Assembly (NCBI GenBank): GCA_902603925.1
Contig: CACKWQ010000009.1
Span: 1 to 39,888, forward strand
DNA length: 39,888 nt
Reading direction: 5' to 3'
Origin: an uncultured Pelagibacteraceae bacterium
GTDB lineage: Bacteria; Pseudomonadota; Alphaproteobacteria; Pelagibacterales; Pelagibacteraceae
The position numbers and the translations under genes are program-made. Shown here one piece after another: positions 1 through 8,896 of this stretch; within the stretch, counting starts at the first letter, position 1; the number at the start of each line of letters is the position of its first letter. Under the pieces are notes generated by a model, which saw only the letters and a list, made by a program, of their open reading frames with translations, was not told where the DNA came from and did no database searches.

Positions 1-1151
1 ATTGTTCATTGCTGAAAAAAAAAGGTTTAGAAAAAGTAATAAGATCCAAAACAGGCTTGCTTCTGGATCCGTATTTCTCAAGTACTAAAATAAAATGGAT
101 TATTAACAATATCCCATCTGCTAAAAATTTATTAAAAAAAAATAGACTTTTATTTGGAACAATTGATACATTTTTAATTTGGAAACTTACAAAAGGAAAA
201 CTTCATGCAACCGATGCAACTAATGCCTCAAGAACTATGCTTTATAATATAAAAAAAAATAAATGGGATAAACAAATACTTAAAATTTTCAACTTACCTA
301 TTAAAATATTACCAAAGGTTAAAAATTCTGCTGATGATTTTGGTTTTACTGATAAGTCTATTACAGGTAAGCTCTATCCTATTAGGGGAGTAATCGGAGA
401 TCAACAAGCTGCTATAATTGGTCAAGGCTGTTTTTCGAAAGGCTCTACAAAAGTTACTTATGGTACAGGGGCTTTTGCTATTATGAATACAGGAGATAAA
501 ATTATTTATTCAAGAAATAAATTATTATCAACAATTTGTTATAAAATTAATAACAAAACAACATATGCTATCGAAGGTTCAATATTTATTGCGGGTGCTG
601 GAATTCAATGGTTAAGGGATAAACTAAAAATTATCAAGAAAGCCCAACAAACAGAAAAAATTTCAAACAATCTTAAAGACACTGGTCAGGTCTATTTTGT
701 GCCTGCGTTTACAGGATTAGGAGCTCCATATTGGAATTCAGAAGCACGAGGGATAATTTCTGGATTAACGCGCAACACAGGATATCAAGACATTGTAAGA
801 GCAGCGTTAGAGTCTGTAGTTTATCAATCAATCGATTTATTTAATGCAATAAAAAATGATGGTCTAAAACCAAAATTAATTAAAATAGATGGTGGAATGT
901 CTGAAAATAGTTGGTTTAACCAATTTCTTGCTAACGTCTCAGGCTTAAAAGTGTTGAAACCTCAATCTCAGGAAACAACAGCTTTAGGTGCAGCGCTAGT
1001 TGCTGGTTTAGGTTATGGGATATTTAAATCACTTTCACAAATAAGTAAGAAAAATAGGATAAATAGACAATTTACCCCTAAAATGAATAAGAAAGATAGA
1101 TTAAAGTTGTTGAACGGATGGAACCAAGCAATTAGAAAAACTATTAGATAA
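1..1151 (+). CDS. glpK: Glycerol kinase, C-terminal three quarters (cut by window start)
   Basis: ATP-dependent phosphorylation of glycerol to sn-glycerol-3-phosphate in the cytoplasm. The reading frame is open to the left edge of the window, so the true start lies outside. About 380 residues are present of a family length near 500. FGGY-kinase features are clear: LFGTIDTFLIWKLT, HATDATNASRTMLYN, the GDQQAAIIGQG segment, YGTGAFAIMNTG, VPAFTGLGAPYW, and the C-terminal nucleotide-binding DGGMSENSWFNQFLA followed by ETTALGAALVAGL. The gpsA-like gene begins one base after the stop, so the two are almost certainly co-transcribed. Together they convert glycerol to dihydroxyacetone phosphate. The other FGGY sugar kinases are less likely because the glycerol-kinase GDQQA and TGLGAPYW motifs are intact. 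Confidence 0.93.
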   Translation, partial: CSLLKKKGLEKVIRSKTGLLLDPYFSSTKIKWIINNIPSAKNLLKKNRLLFGTIDTFLIWKLTKGKLHATDATNASRTMLYNIKKNKWDKQILKIFNLPIKILPKVKNSADDFGFTDKSITGKLYPIRGVIGDQQAAIIGQGCFSKGSTKVTYGTGAFAIMNTGDKIIYSRNKLLSTICYKINNKTTYAIEGSIFIAGAGIQWLRDKLKIIKKAQQTEKISNNLKDTGQVYFVPAFTGLGAPYWNSEARGIISGLTRNTGYQDIVRAALESVVYQSIDLFNAIKNDGLKPKLIKIDGGMSENSWFNQFLANVSGLKVLKPQSQETTALGAALVAGLGYGIFKSLSQISKKNRINRQFTPKMNKKDRLKLLNGWNQAIRKTIR

Positions 1152-1152
1152 T

Positions 1153-2178
1153 ATGAAAAAATTTTTAATAATTGGCGCTGGAGCTATGGGTTCAGCTTTT
1201 TCTATGCCATGTGTAGAAAACAAGAATAAAGTTACCCTAGTGGGGACTCATTTAGAAGCAAGAGTTATTGCCAGATTAAGAAAAGATCATTTTCATCCTT
1301 CACTTAAATCTTTTATTTCAAAAAAAGTTAATTTTAAAACACATAATTTTCTTGGTAGAGAAATTTTAAATAAGCCTGATTATATTGTCATCGCAGTTAG
1401 CTCAAAAGGTATAGACTGGGTATGTAATCAATTAATAGCTAATTATCAGAAAAAATATTCCATTATATTGTTAACAAAAGGTCTTATTGGACAAAAAGAA
1501 AAAATTTTGACTATTTCAAATAAAATTAATCAAACATTTAAAAAAATGGGATTACCAAATCAGGATATTTCTTCAATTAAAGGACCATGTTTAGCAGCTG
1601 GATTAATTAATAAAGTAAGGACTAGCTCAGTTATAGCAAACAAAAATACTTTAAAAGCAAAGATATTGAGTAAATTAATTTCAACAAATTACTATAAAAC
1701 AGAAATTTCTAATGACATAAATGGAGTTGAGGCCCTGGGAGCTATTAAAAATATTTATGCAATGTTGATTGGTGCCTCCATAGGTTTAAGCGGTAACAAA
1801 TTGAATAATTTAATCAGGTTGAAGTACCACCACAATACATCTTCTTATTTATTTAAAAATGCAATTTTAGAAATGAAACTTTTTTCAAAAAAAATGGATG
1901 GTTTACCCGAAACAGCTTATGGATTAGCAGGTCTAGGAGATTTGTATGTAAGTGTAGCTGGTGGAAGAAACAGTAAAATGGGTTACTATTTGGGCAGAGG
2001 AAAAACGTACTTAAGTATAAAAAAAAATGAAATGAAAAATATTACAACGGAAGGTTGCGACTTAGTACTAGAAATAGGCACTATAATTTTAAAAAAATTT
2101 AAGAAAAAAGATTTTCCAATTATGTTTTCTATGATTTTATCTATATTAAAGAATAAGAAGCTAGTTATTAAATGGTAG
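1153..2178 (+). CDS. gpsA: NAD(P)-dependent glycerol-3-phosphate dehydrogenase
   Basis: Interconverts sn-glycerol-3-phosphate and dihydroxyacetone phosphate. The protein has 341 residues, close to the family norm. The N-terminal Rossmann fold carries GAGAMG at residues 8-13. Later come KGPCLAAGL (the family GP-s-A region), the catalytic-lysine segment EALGAIKNIYAM, and the C-terminal helical segment GLAGLGDLYVSVAGGRNSKMG. The usual first-domain GTAL pattern is diverged (SAFSMPCVEN). The gene directly follows glycerol kinase and overlaps the next gene by 7 bases (ATGGTAG). This context suggests a catabolic use in glycerol assimilation as well as the usual phospholipid role, which is an inference. 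A hydroxyacid dehydrogenase of another family is unlikely given the C-terminal motif. Confidence 0.85.
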   Translation: MKKFLIIGAGAMGSAFSMPCVENKNKVTLVGTHLEARVIARLRKDHFHPSLKSFISKKVNFKTHNFLGREILNKPDYIVIAVSSKGIDWVCNQLIANYQKKYSIILLTKGLIGQKEKILTISNKINQTFKKMGLPNQDISSIKGPCLAAGLINKVRTSSVIANKNTLKAKILSKLISTNYYKTEISNDINGVEALGAIKNIYAMLIGASIGLSGNKLNNLIRLKYHHNTSSYLFKNAILEMKLFSKKMDGLPETAYGLAGLGDLYVSVAGGRNSKMGYYLGRGKTYLSIKKNEMKNITTEGCDLVLEIGTIILKKFKKKDFPIMFSMILSILKNKKLVIKW

Positions 2179-2969
2179 ATAATAAAAAAATTTTAATAGT
2201 AGAAGGCAATACAAGAGAGGAAAATAGTGAATTCACTGAGGTTGGTATTAATACTCATACCGAAAGTTTAATTGATAGTATTAATTTTTATAAAAAAAAA
2301 GTCGATATAGATATTGCAAATCCTTCATCTGATAAAAACTTAGATAAAACTGCTCAAAATCTTGAAAAGTACGATGGCTTAATTTGGGGTGGAAGTAGTT
2401 TAAATATTTATAATGATACTGACGAAATTAGAAGACAATTAGAATTTATGAGAAGATGTCAAAAAAAAATAAAAAAAATTTTTGCCATATGCTGGGGCTT
2501 ACAAGTTGCAGTTACAGTAGCTGGGGGAGAGGTTAAAAAGTCTGTAAAAGGCGCACATAGGGGAATTGCATACGATATAAAAGTAAATAATTTTGGCGTT
2601 TCACACGCTATCTATCATAAAAAAAAAGTTAAATTTAACTCCCCTGCTTTTAATTTTGATGAGGTTGTGACGATTCCTCAAAATTCAAAAATATTATCTT
2701 CAAATAAGTTGAATAACGTGATGGGTCTCCATTTTATGGCTGGTAATTCTGAAATTTGGGGCATTCAGTACCATCCAGAAATCACATATGAGAAAATGAT
2801 AAGTCTTATTCATTTTAGAAAAAAGAGGCTTTTAGATAAAGGAGCTTTCAGAGATCAAGATGAAATAAATTCTCATGTATTAATGATCGAAAATGAAATT
2901 AAAAATGTTGATAAAAAGTCTAGAATGAGAGAATTAGAAAATTGGTTAAATTACTTGTATGAAAATTAA
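2172..2969 (+). CDS. Class I glutamine amidotransferase-like hydrolase, possibly a gamma-glutamyl peptidase
   Basis: A stand-alone class I amidotransferase (GMP-synthase-like) domain of 265 residues. The triad is visible: Cys107 in FAICWGLQ (nucleophile elbow), and His201 and Glu203 in QYHPE. No synthetase domain follows, so it is not GuaA. It overlaps gpsA upstream by 7 bases and gshA downstream by 11 bases, placing it in one transcript with both glutathione-synthesis genes. Stand-alone members of this fold include enzymes that hydrolyse gamma-glutamyl bonds, such as plant gamma-glutamyl peptidase acting on glutathione conjugates, and PuuD-type hydrolases. A role in gamma-glutamyl or glutathione turnover is therefore plausible but inferred only from the neighbours. 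The family call is firm; the substrate is unknown. Confidence 0.75.
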   Translation: MVDNKKILIVEGNTREENSEFTEVGINTHTESLIDSINFYKKKVDIDIANPSSDKNLDKTAQNLEKYDGLIWGGSSLNIYNDTDEIRRQLEFMRRCQKKIKKIFAICWGLQVAVTVAGGEVKKSVKGAHRGIAYDIKVNNFGVSHAIYHKKKVKFNSPAFNFDEVVTIPQNSKILSSNKLNNVMGLHFMAGNSEIWGIQYHPEITYEKMISLIHFRKKRLLDKGAFRDQDEINSHVLMIENEIKNVDKKSRMRELENWLNYLYEN

Positions 2970-4218
2970 AAATAAAGAAGATATTATAAATCATTTTATT
3001 GATGGAAATAAAAAAGATTTTTTTATAGGTGTAGAAAATGAAAAGTTCATTTTTGATTCTAATTCAAAAAAAAGATGTAATTATAATCAAGTAGAATCTG
3101 TATTAAATTTTTTACATGAAAAGTTCAAATGGGAAAAGGTTAAAGAACAAAACTACCTTATTGGATTAAAAAATAATGATAAACAAGTCACTCTTGAACC
3201 TGGAAATCAAATAGAGTTAGCGGGTGCTAAACTAAAAAATATCCACGAAGTATGCTCTGAGTCATTCCAGTTTCAAAATCAACTGGTCTCAGCATGTAAA
3301 AGACTTAATCTTGAATTACTATCGATAGGTTTTGATCCTAGAACTAAACTTAGTGAAGTCCCATCAAACCCAAAAAAAAGATATAACGTCATGACTAAAG
3401 AAATGCCCAAAAATGGAAAATTAAGTTTAGAAATGATGTATCAAACAGCAGGGACTCAAATCAATTTAGATTATTCCGATGAAATTGATTTTACAGAAAA
3501 ATTTAAACTTATTTCTTATCTTACACCGTTGTCGATAGCTTTATTTGCTAACTCCTCAATTAAAGAAAACACTTTTACTAAATATTTATCATATAGATCA
3601 GTTGTATGGCAAAATACATCAAGAGGGGGACTTCCTAAAATCTTTTTAGAGGATATGGATTTTGAAAAGTATGCCGATTTTTGTTTAAATTTCCCATTGT
3701 TGTTTATTGTAAAAGACGATGAATACTTAACACCAGATAACTTTACATTTAAAGATTTTGTTGAAAATAAAATAAAAAAAATTGACAATAAAAGTCCAAC
3801 AACAAAAGATTTAGAAAATCATTTAAGCACTATATTCACAGAAGTAAGATTAAAGAAGTATTTAGAAATCAGATCAATAGATGCATGTGAATGGGATTGT
3901 CATTGTGCTTCTCCTGCTTTCTATACTGGTTTAATTTATGGCAATAAATATGAAGCCCTAGACATTATAAAAAACTGGAAAGCTGATGATGTTCTTAATG
4001 CTTATTATGAGGCGCCCAAAAAAGGTTTGTCGACTGAGATAAATGGAAAAAAAATATTAGATTGGAGTAAAATATTTCTAAATATTTGTAAATCAGGATT
4101 AGATATTAGAAATGAAATTAATTCTAAGGGAAACAATGAAATTGTCTATCTCAAAAATATTGAGAATATTCTATCTGAAGAAAAGACAAAAGCTGAAAAA
4201 TCAATTAAGATTGCATAA
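2959..4218 (+). CDS. gshA: Glutamate-cysteine ligase (plant/alphaproteobacterial type)
   Basis: First step of glutathione synthesis: ATP-dependent joining of L-glutamate and L-cysteine. The 419-residue protein has the GCS2/plant-type layout: an N-terminal FIGVENEKFIFD segment, the metal/substrate segment TLEPGNQIELAGA, MMYQTAGTQINLDYSD, SYRSVVWQNTSRGG, and the C-terminal catalytic RLKKYLEIRSIDAC. The start codon lies inside the end of the amidotransferase gene (11-base overlap), which suggests translational coupling. The stop is one base before the likely gshB start. The order gshA-gshB, with overlaps, indicates a complete glutathione operon. It is shorter than the roughly 450 residues common in this family, but no motif appears missing. 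Confidence 0.9.
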   Translation: MKIKNKEDIINHFIDGNKKDFFIGVENEKFIFDSNSKKRCNYNQVESVLNFLHEKFKWEKVKEQNYLIGLKNNDKQVTLEPGNQIELAGAKLKNIHEVCSESFQFQNQLVSACKRLNLELLSIGFDPRTKLSEVPSNPKKRYNVMTKEMPKNGKLSLEMMYQTAGTQINLDYSDEIDFTEKFKLISYLTPLSIALFANSSIKENTFTKYLSYRSVVWQNTSRGGLPKIFLEDMDFEKYADFCLNFPLLFIVKDDEYLTPDNFTFKDFVENKIKKIDNKSPTTKDLENHLSTIFTEVRLKKYLEIRSIDACEWDCHCASPAFYTGLIYGNKYEALDIIKNWKADDVLNAYYEAPKKGLSTEINGKKILDWSKIFLNICKSGLDIRNEINSKGNNEIVYLKNIENILSEEKTKAEKSIKIA

Positions 4219-4219
4219 C

Positions 4220-5161
4220 TTGAAAAATAACCAAAAAATAATTTCAGTCCAAGCAGACCCAATTGAAAGAATTAATATTAAAACTGATACAACATTTTTA
4301 TTATTAGTTGAGGCGCAAAAAAGAGGATATAAAATCTTTTGGTATGAAACTAAAGGACTTTCTTTAATAAAAAACAAAGTATTAGCAAGTGGAAATTTTG
4401 TTAAGCTTCAAGAGAATGTGAAAAATTTTTTTAAAAAAGAAAAGTACACAGAGATTGATCTTTCATTGTCAAAGTTTTTACTTATTAGGCAAAATCCTCC
4501 ATTTAATTTGGACTATATTAATTCTACTTTATATTTAGAAAAGCTTAAACATTCAGTCAAAATAATAAACGACCCAGTTGCGGTGAGAAATATATCAGAA
4601 AAATTTTACTCATCGAACTTTTCAAAATTTATGCCCCCTACAATCTTTACAAAAAGTATTTTAAAAATATATAAATTTCAAAAAAAATATAAAAAAATAG
4701 TTATCAAACCTATCAATGGCTATGCGGGAAAAGGTATCTTATTTGTAAACAAAAATCTAAATAAAAAAAAAATTCAGAGCTATTTAGATAATACAGGACA
4801 TGTAATGGTACAAAAATTTTTACCAGCAATAAAAAAAGGAGATAAAAGAATATTCATAATTAACGGAAAAGTTATGGGAGCAATAAAACGGATTCCTAAA
4901 AAAAACTCAATATTATCTAATATTTCACAAGGTGGAACGGCAACTTATACAAAACTTAGTTTAAGAGAGAGAAATATAGCAAATATAATTGCAAAAAATT
5001 TAAATAAAAATAATATTTTTTTTTCAGGTATAGACCTTGTTTCAGGATTTTTGATAGGTGATATAAATATTACGTCTCCAACTGGTTTGCCGCAACTAAA
5101 AGATCTTAAAGGAATAAATTTGGCAATAGATTTCTGGAATTATTTAGAGAAATTAAAATAG
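4220..5161 (+). CDS. gshB: Glutathione synthetase
   Basis: Second step of glutathione synthesis: adds glycine to gamma-glutamylcysteine using ATP. Family landmarks are [18 protein letters not shown] at the N-terminus (GshB proteins begin close to this motif), [11 protein letters not shown], an ATP-grasp domain with [15 protein letters not shown] and [18 protein letters not shown], and the end [12 protein letters not shown] reading frame is open from 4112 but would overlap gshA by over 100 bases and add residues not seen in the family. The first family-consistent starts are TTG at 4211 and TTG at 4220. The latter gives 313 residues, normal for GshB, with AAGA about 9 bases upstream. The 3' end overlaps the convergent fhs gene by 9 bases. 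Confidence 0.9.
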   Translation: MKNNQKIISVQADPIERINIKTDTTFLLLVEAQKRGYKIFWYETKGLSLIKNKVLASGNFVKLQENVKNFFKKEKYTEIDLSLSKFLLIRQNPPFNLDYINSTLYLEKLKHSVKIINDPVAVRNISEKFYSSNFSKFMPPTIFTKSILKIYKFQKKYKKIVIKPINGYAGKGILFVNKNLNKKKIQSYLDNTGHVMVQKFLPAIKKGDKRIFIINGKVMGAIKRIPKKNSILSNISQGGTATYTKLSLRERNIANIIAKNLNKNNIFFSGIDLVSGFLIGDINITSPTGLPQLKDLKGINLAIDFWNYLEKLK

Positions 5162-6841
5162 ACCTTCTGTCTCACCTTTTTTATTCAACTTAATTTTATT
5201 AGCCGCAGGGACTCTCGGCAAACCAGGCATCGTCATTATAGACCCACAAACAACAACTATAAAGTTAGCTCCAGAAGATAATCTTACCTCTCTAATAGGT
5301 ATTTCATGGTTTACAGGTGCACCTTTAAGCTTAGGATCGACAGAAAAACTATATTGTGTCTTGGCAATACAAACCGGTAAATTTCTATAACCGTTCTTTT
5401 CAAAATTTGTTAGCTCTTTTTTAATGTTATCCGGTGCAGATATTTTGTTTGCTCTATAAATTTCTTTTGCTATTTTTTCAATTTTTTTCCAAAGACTTAG
5501 TTTTTCACTATATAAATAATTAAATTTTTTGATTTTATTTTTTTTACAAATTTTAATAACTTTTTTCGCGAGATCAATAGCGCCCCTTCCTCCGTTTGCC
5601 CAATGAGTACTTATACTAACCTCGACATTTTGATTTTTGCAGAAATCTAGAATTTCTTTGATTTCTTTTTTTGTATCTAAAATAAAGTGATTAATTGCTA
5701 CGACCGGTTCTAACCCAAATTTTTTTATATTTTCAATATGCCTCTGTAAGTTAATCATACCTTTTTTTAGAGCTATTAGATTTTCTTTTTGAAGTTCATT
5801 TTTCTCTAAGCCACCATGCATTTTTAAGGCTCTAACAGTTGCCACAATTACTACACAACTTGGTTTAATATTAGACTTTCTGCACTTAATATTTAAGAAT
5901 TTTTCAGCCCCTAAATCGGCTCCAAAACCAGCTTCGGTAACAACAAATTCTGAAAGTTTTAAAGCAGTTTTCGTAGCTATAACGGAATTACAACCATGCG
6001 CAATATTTGCAAACGGACCTCCATGTATTATTGCGGGGTTATGCTCTAATGTTTGCGTTACATTTGGTCTAATAGCTTCCTTGAGCAACACAGTCATCGG
6101 TCCTTGAGCATCCAAGTCTTTTGCATAGATTGGTTTATTATTTTTATTATAAGCGATTGTAATATTTCCAATTCTATTTTCTAAATCCTTAATACTGTTT
6201 GCTAAACAAAATATAGCCATCACTTCTGAAGCAACAGTTATATCAAAACCATCCTCTCTTGGAAATTTTTTTGCTACTCCTTTTGTATTAATATTAACAA
6301 ATCTGAGAGCTCTGTCATTCATGTCAATTACCCTTTTCCATACAATCCTTTTGTCATCGATATTAAGTTTATTCCCCCAATAAATGTGGTTATCTATCAA
6401 CGCAGAAAGCAGATTATGCGCGGATGTAATTGCATGAAAATCGCCTGTGAAATGCAAATTAATTTGCTCCATCGGAACAACTTGAGCATATCCACCTCCA
6501 GCCGCTCCACCCTTCATACCAAATGACGGACCTAAACTTGGCTCACGCAAGCATACAATACATTTTTTTCCAATCTTATTAATTCCATCCGTCAGTCCAA
6601 CAGAGGTAGTCGTTTTGCCCTCCCCAGCTGGTGTAGGAGAAATAGCAGTTACTAATATTAATTTACCGTCTTTTTTTTTATTTAATTTATCTAAATACTC
6701 AAAGTTAATTTTTGCTATATGTCTTCCCATAGGACTAAATGCGGATGATTTATCAGGAACTTTTATTCTTTTTAATATATTGGAGATTGGTTTAAGTTTC
6801 GATGCTCTTGCGATTTCAATATCTGATTTAATTTTGGTCAT
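5153..6841 (-). CDS. fhs: Formate-tetrahydrofolate ligase
   Basis: ATP-dependent formation of 10-formyl-tetrahydrofolate from formate and tetrahydrofolate (run in reverse it releases ATP and formate). The 562-residue protein is full length for the family. The N-terminal [12 protein letters not shown], the P-loop [55 protein letters not shown] and [14 protein letters not shown] are all typical. It is transcribed alone toward gshB, and the two coding regions overlap by 9 bases at their 3' ends. In this window it provides the formate end of the one-carbon pool that the betaine demethylation genes (MetF-like, GcvT-like, DgcA-like) feed at the methyl and formaldehyde levels. That connection is metabolic inference, not operon evidence. 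Confidence 0.95.
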   Translation of the reverse strand: MTKIKSDIEIARASKLKPISNILKRIKVPDKSSAFSPMGRHIAKINFEYLDKLNKKKDGKLILVTAISPTPAGEGKTTTSVGLTDGINKIGKKCIVCLREPSLGPSFGMKGGAAGGGYAQVVPMEQINLHFTGDFHAITSAHNLLSALIDNHIYWGNKLNIDDKRIVWKRVIDMNDRALRFVNINTKGVAKKFPREDGFDITVASEVMAIFCLANSIKDLENRIGNITIAYNKNNKPIYAKDLDAQGPMTVLLKEAIRPNVTQTLEHNPAIIHGGPFANIAHGCNSVIATKTALKLSEFVVTEAGFGADLGAEKFLNIKCRKSNIKPSCVVIVATVRALKMHGGLEKNELQKENLIALKKGMINLQRHIENIKKFGLEPVVAINHFILDTKKEIKEILDFCKNQNVEVSISTHWANGGRGAIDLAKKVIKICKKNKIKKFNYLYSEKLSLWKKIEKIAKEIYRANKISAPDNIKKELTNFEKNGYRNLPVCIAKTQYSFSVDPKLKGAPVNHEIPIREVRLSSGANFIVVVCGSIMTMPGLPRVPAANKIKLNKKGETEGLF

Positions 6842-6941
6842 TTATACAAGGTTTAAAGCATATTTTAATATACTTTATTCTTTCATTTTTAAAGAAATAA
6901 TTTAAATTAAGTTTTTTAAAAATTAAAGCAGAATCTCATAT

Positions 6942-8051
6942 ATGAAAAAAAAATTTAGATTTTTCGATAATAGGCAAAAATATTTACTATTTGTTACAAC
7001 TACTAATGAAAAAAACAAAATTGCTGATGCATTAAAACCAATTGTGCAAAAATTAAAACCGAAAACTCCAGCATTAAAGATTTTTGACGCAGGAATGGGT
7101 GATGGATCATTACTTATGAGTGTGATGAGACAATGCCATCAAAAAATGCCCAATATACCTCTGTTAGTTTCAACTAAAGAAATTAGTATGGAGGATGTAA
7201 GATTAGGTCTTGAGAAGCTTCCTGATAGATTTGCGGAACATAAGAATACAGTTTTTGTTATTTCAAACTTGAATTACGTCGAGTCTACATCTTTAAAATC
7301 TAGGAACGAAAAAAAACAAAAAAAGATGAATTGGAAAGTTGTTAAGTTAAAAGGTAACTCATCATTAGATTTCTCTAATCAACTGAGAAAGCTTAACCAA
7401 GAATTCTTAGCTAAAAAGTGGCAGGTTGAGACAAACCCAAAGACTGGCACATCAACTTATAAAGAACCATCTGTTATTGTGATTTATAGAAAAGACCAGG
7501 AATTTGTACTTCAAAATATTATTCCCAAGAAGACAAATGGCAAAACAGATTATGACTTAATAATTGCTTCTCAACCTTATAGGTCAAGAGTTACCGCTGA
7601 AAAAAAAGTAAAATATGTTATAGATCCAATGTTAAAATCTCTTGCAAAAAAAGGTAAACTTGTTGTTGTACATGCTTGTGGAAATGATCCAGCAAATAAA
7701 ATTATTAAAAAAGTATGGCCGAAAGAGAATCCTTTTCCCCACTTATACTCATCAATAGAAAAGTATATAAAAACAAAAACTGATAAGTCGTTTTTAAAAA
7801 CTCTTAAGTTCCATAAAGTTAAAAAAATTAATTATGTGTTAAGAGCACTTCCAAATGAAATTAGCGGAGGTATTGCTACCTCATTAATTTTTTCAGCATG
7901 GAATGCAGCAGTTTACGTAAATCAGATTTCAGACGAACAAATTTTTAAGGCTGAAAGATCTAAGAATTATCAAAAAATAGTTAAGAATATTGTTAATAAA
8001 CACAAAGGACTTTATTTCAATAACGAGCTTATAGTAATTGAAAAAAAATAG
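6942..8051 (+). CDS. Uncharacterised protein with Rossmann methyltransferase-like features
   Basis: I do not recognise a characterised family for this 369-residue protein. Two segments look like a class I S-adenosylmethionine-dependent methyltransferase: LKIFDAGMGDGSLLMSVM near residues 45-65 (motif I-like, with acidic and glycine residues at a strand-loop-helix turn) and YDLIIASQPYRSRV near residue 205 followed by KGKLVVVHACG (motif IV/V-like strands). A lysine-rich, poorly conserved-looking segment lies between them (about residues 115-150). The DPPY/NPPY tetrapeptide of amino-methylating enzymes is replaced by SQPY. It is divergent from fhs with about 100 bases between the starts, so a shared promoter region is likely. 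A small lipoprotein gene follows in the same direction after 72 bases. The substrate is unknown. Confidence 0.5.
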   Translation: MKKKFRFFDNRQKYLLFVTTTNEKNKIADALKPIVQKLKPKTPALKIFDAGMGDGSLLMSVMRQCHQKMPNIPLLVSTKEISMEDVRLGLEKLPDRFAEHKNTVFVISNLNYVESTSLKSRNEKKQKKMNWKVVKLKGNSSLDFSNQLRKLNQEFLAKKWQVETNPKTGTSTYKEPSVIVIYRKDQEFVLQNIIPKKTNGKTDYDLIIASQPYRSRVTAEKKVKYVIDPMLKSLAKKGKLVVVHACGNDPANKIIKKVWPKENPFPHLYSSIEKYIKTKTDKSFLKTLKFHKVKKINYVLRALPNEISGGIATSLIFSAWNAAVYVNQISDEQIFKAERSKNYQKIVKNIVNKHKGLYFNNELIVIEKK

Positions 8052-8123
8052 TCCAATTTAGGTAAAAATAATTTTTTCTATCTTGAGTTGAAGCAAAAAA
8101 TAAGTAAAGATTAACTTATTGAT

Positions 8124-8423
8124 ATGTACAGAATAATTTTATTTTTATTTAGTATTTTTTTACTTAATGGTTGTATGCAATCAACAGCCATGGTTGGTCC
8201 AGCAATGACATTTGTTTCAACAGGCAATGTTTATAGCGCAGGTGTTAGTTATGGAGCAAATAAGGCAGTCGAAAAAGAAACAGGAATGACCACTTCTGAA
8301 ATTTTATCAAAAAATTTAAAAAAAAAAGAAAATGTACAAAATAACGAACTACAAGAAAGCTTGTTAACACTTATAGATTTAAATTTTCACAAAACTAGGA
8401 AAGTATTATTAAAGAAAAATTAA
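8124..8423 (+). CDS. Small predicted outer-membrane or periplasmic lipoprotein
   Basis: A 99-residue protein starting with a lipoprotein signal peptide: positively charged Arg, a hydrophobic stretch IILFLFSIFLL, and the lipobox LLNGC with Cys17 as the lipidation site. The mature part contains a short Gly/Ala/Ser-rich, possibly membrane-inserting segment (SAGVSYGANKAVEKETG) and a Lys/Asn-rich tail. Nothing identifies a function. It lies 72 bases after the methyltransferase-like gene on the same strand and faces the GNAT gene, with 17 bases between the convergent stops. The lipobox supports export and lipidation; everything else is unknown. Confidence 0.7.
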   Translation: MYRIILFLFSIFLLNGCMQSTAMVGPAMTFVSTGNVYSAGVSYGANKAVEKETGMTTSEILSKNLKKKENVQNNELQESLLTLIDLNFHKTRKVLLKKN

Positions 8424-8440
8424 TAAATAAATATCAAAAC

Positions 8441-8896
8441 TTATAACTTAATATCAAAATAACATGAATTTGGGTCATCTGTATAGTGAGCAAAAGGTGG
8501 ACATGGTTTAAAACCTAAACTTTTAAATAATTTTCTAGCTGGTAAAAAAAAATTACCTGAACCTGTCTCAACACTTATCTTTTTGATATTTTTTTTTTTT
8601 GCCTCATAAAACAAAAATTTTATAATATCTTTTGAAAGCCCCTTTCCTCTAAAATTATCGTTAACTCTTATTGATTTAAATTCTCCATGTTCTTTATCTA
8701 AAAATTTTATAGCTCCACATCCAAAAAGCTCATCATCAATCCATAAACTCCAAAATTTAATACTTTGATGTTTCAATCCCTCTATGTCTAAAACATGAGC
8801 ACTACCCTCAGGAGAAACTGATTTTAGTTCTTTAAAATGTTTGATAAGCAGAATATTAACCTTAGGGTTATCAAAATTATTAAGTATAAATTCCAT
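8441..8896 (-). CDS. GNAT-family N-acetyltransferase
   Basis: Predicted acetyl-CoA-dependent acyltransferase of 151 residues. The GNAT core is visible: a beta-strand with LFGCGAIKFLDKEHGEFKSIRV, then the acetyl-CoA pyrophosphate loop FRGKGLSKDIIKFLFYEA (Q/R-x-x-G-x-G/A pattern), then the later strand ISVETGSGNFFLPARKLFKSLGF. The C-terminal sequence PPFAHYTDDPNSCYFD resembles the small PanZ/YpeA-like GNATs annotated broadly as N-acetyltransferases; the acceptor cannot be predicted. The ATG immediately follows the purK stop, so it is probably the third gene of the purE-purK operon and translationally coupled to it. No purine-related function is implied by the sequence. Confidence 0.85.
   Translation of the reverse strand: MEFILNNFDNPKVNILLIKHFKELKSVSPEGSAHVLDIEGLKHQSIKFWSLWIDDELFGCGAIKFLDKEHGEFKSIRVNDNFRGKGLSKDIIKFLFYEAKKKNIKKISVETGSGNFFLPARKLFKSLGFKPCPPFAHYTDDPNSCYFDIKL

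Noticed and set aside
3516-3788. 90-codon open frame on the minus strand inside gshA
   Set aside because: It lies wholly within the well-supported gshA gene, and its sequence resembles no family; it is an A+T-rich shadow frame.
4112-4219. N-terminal extension of gshB over the gshA 3' end
   Set aside because: It would overlap gshA by more than 100 bases and adds a Lys/Leu-rich segment before the motif where GshB proteins normally begin.
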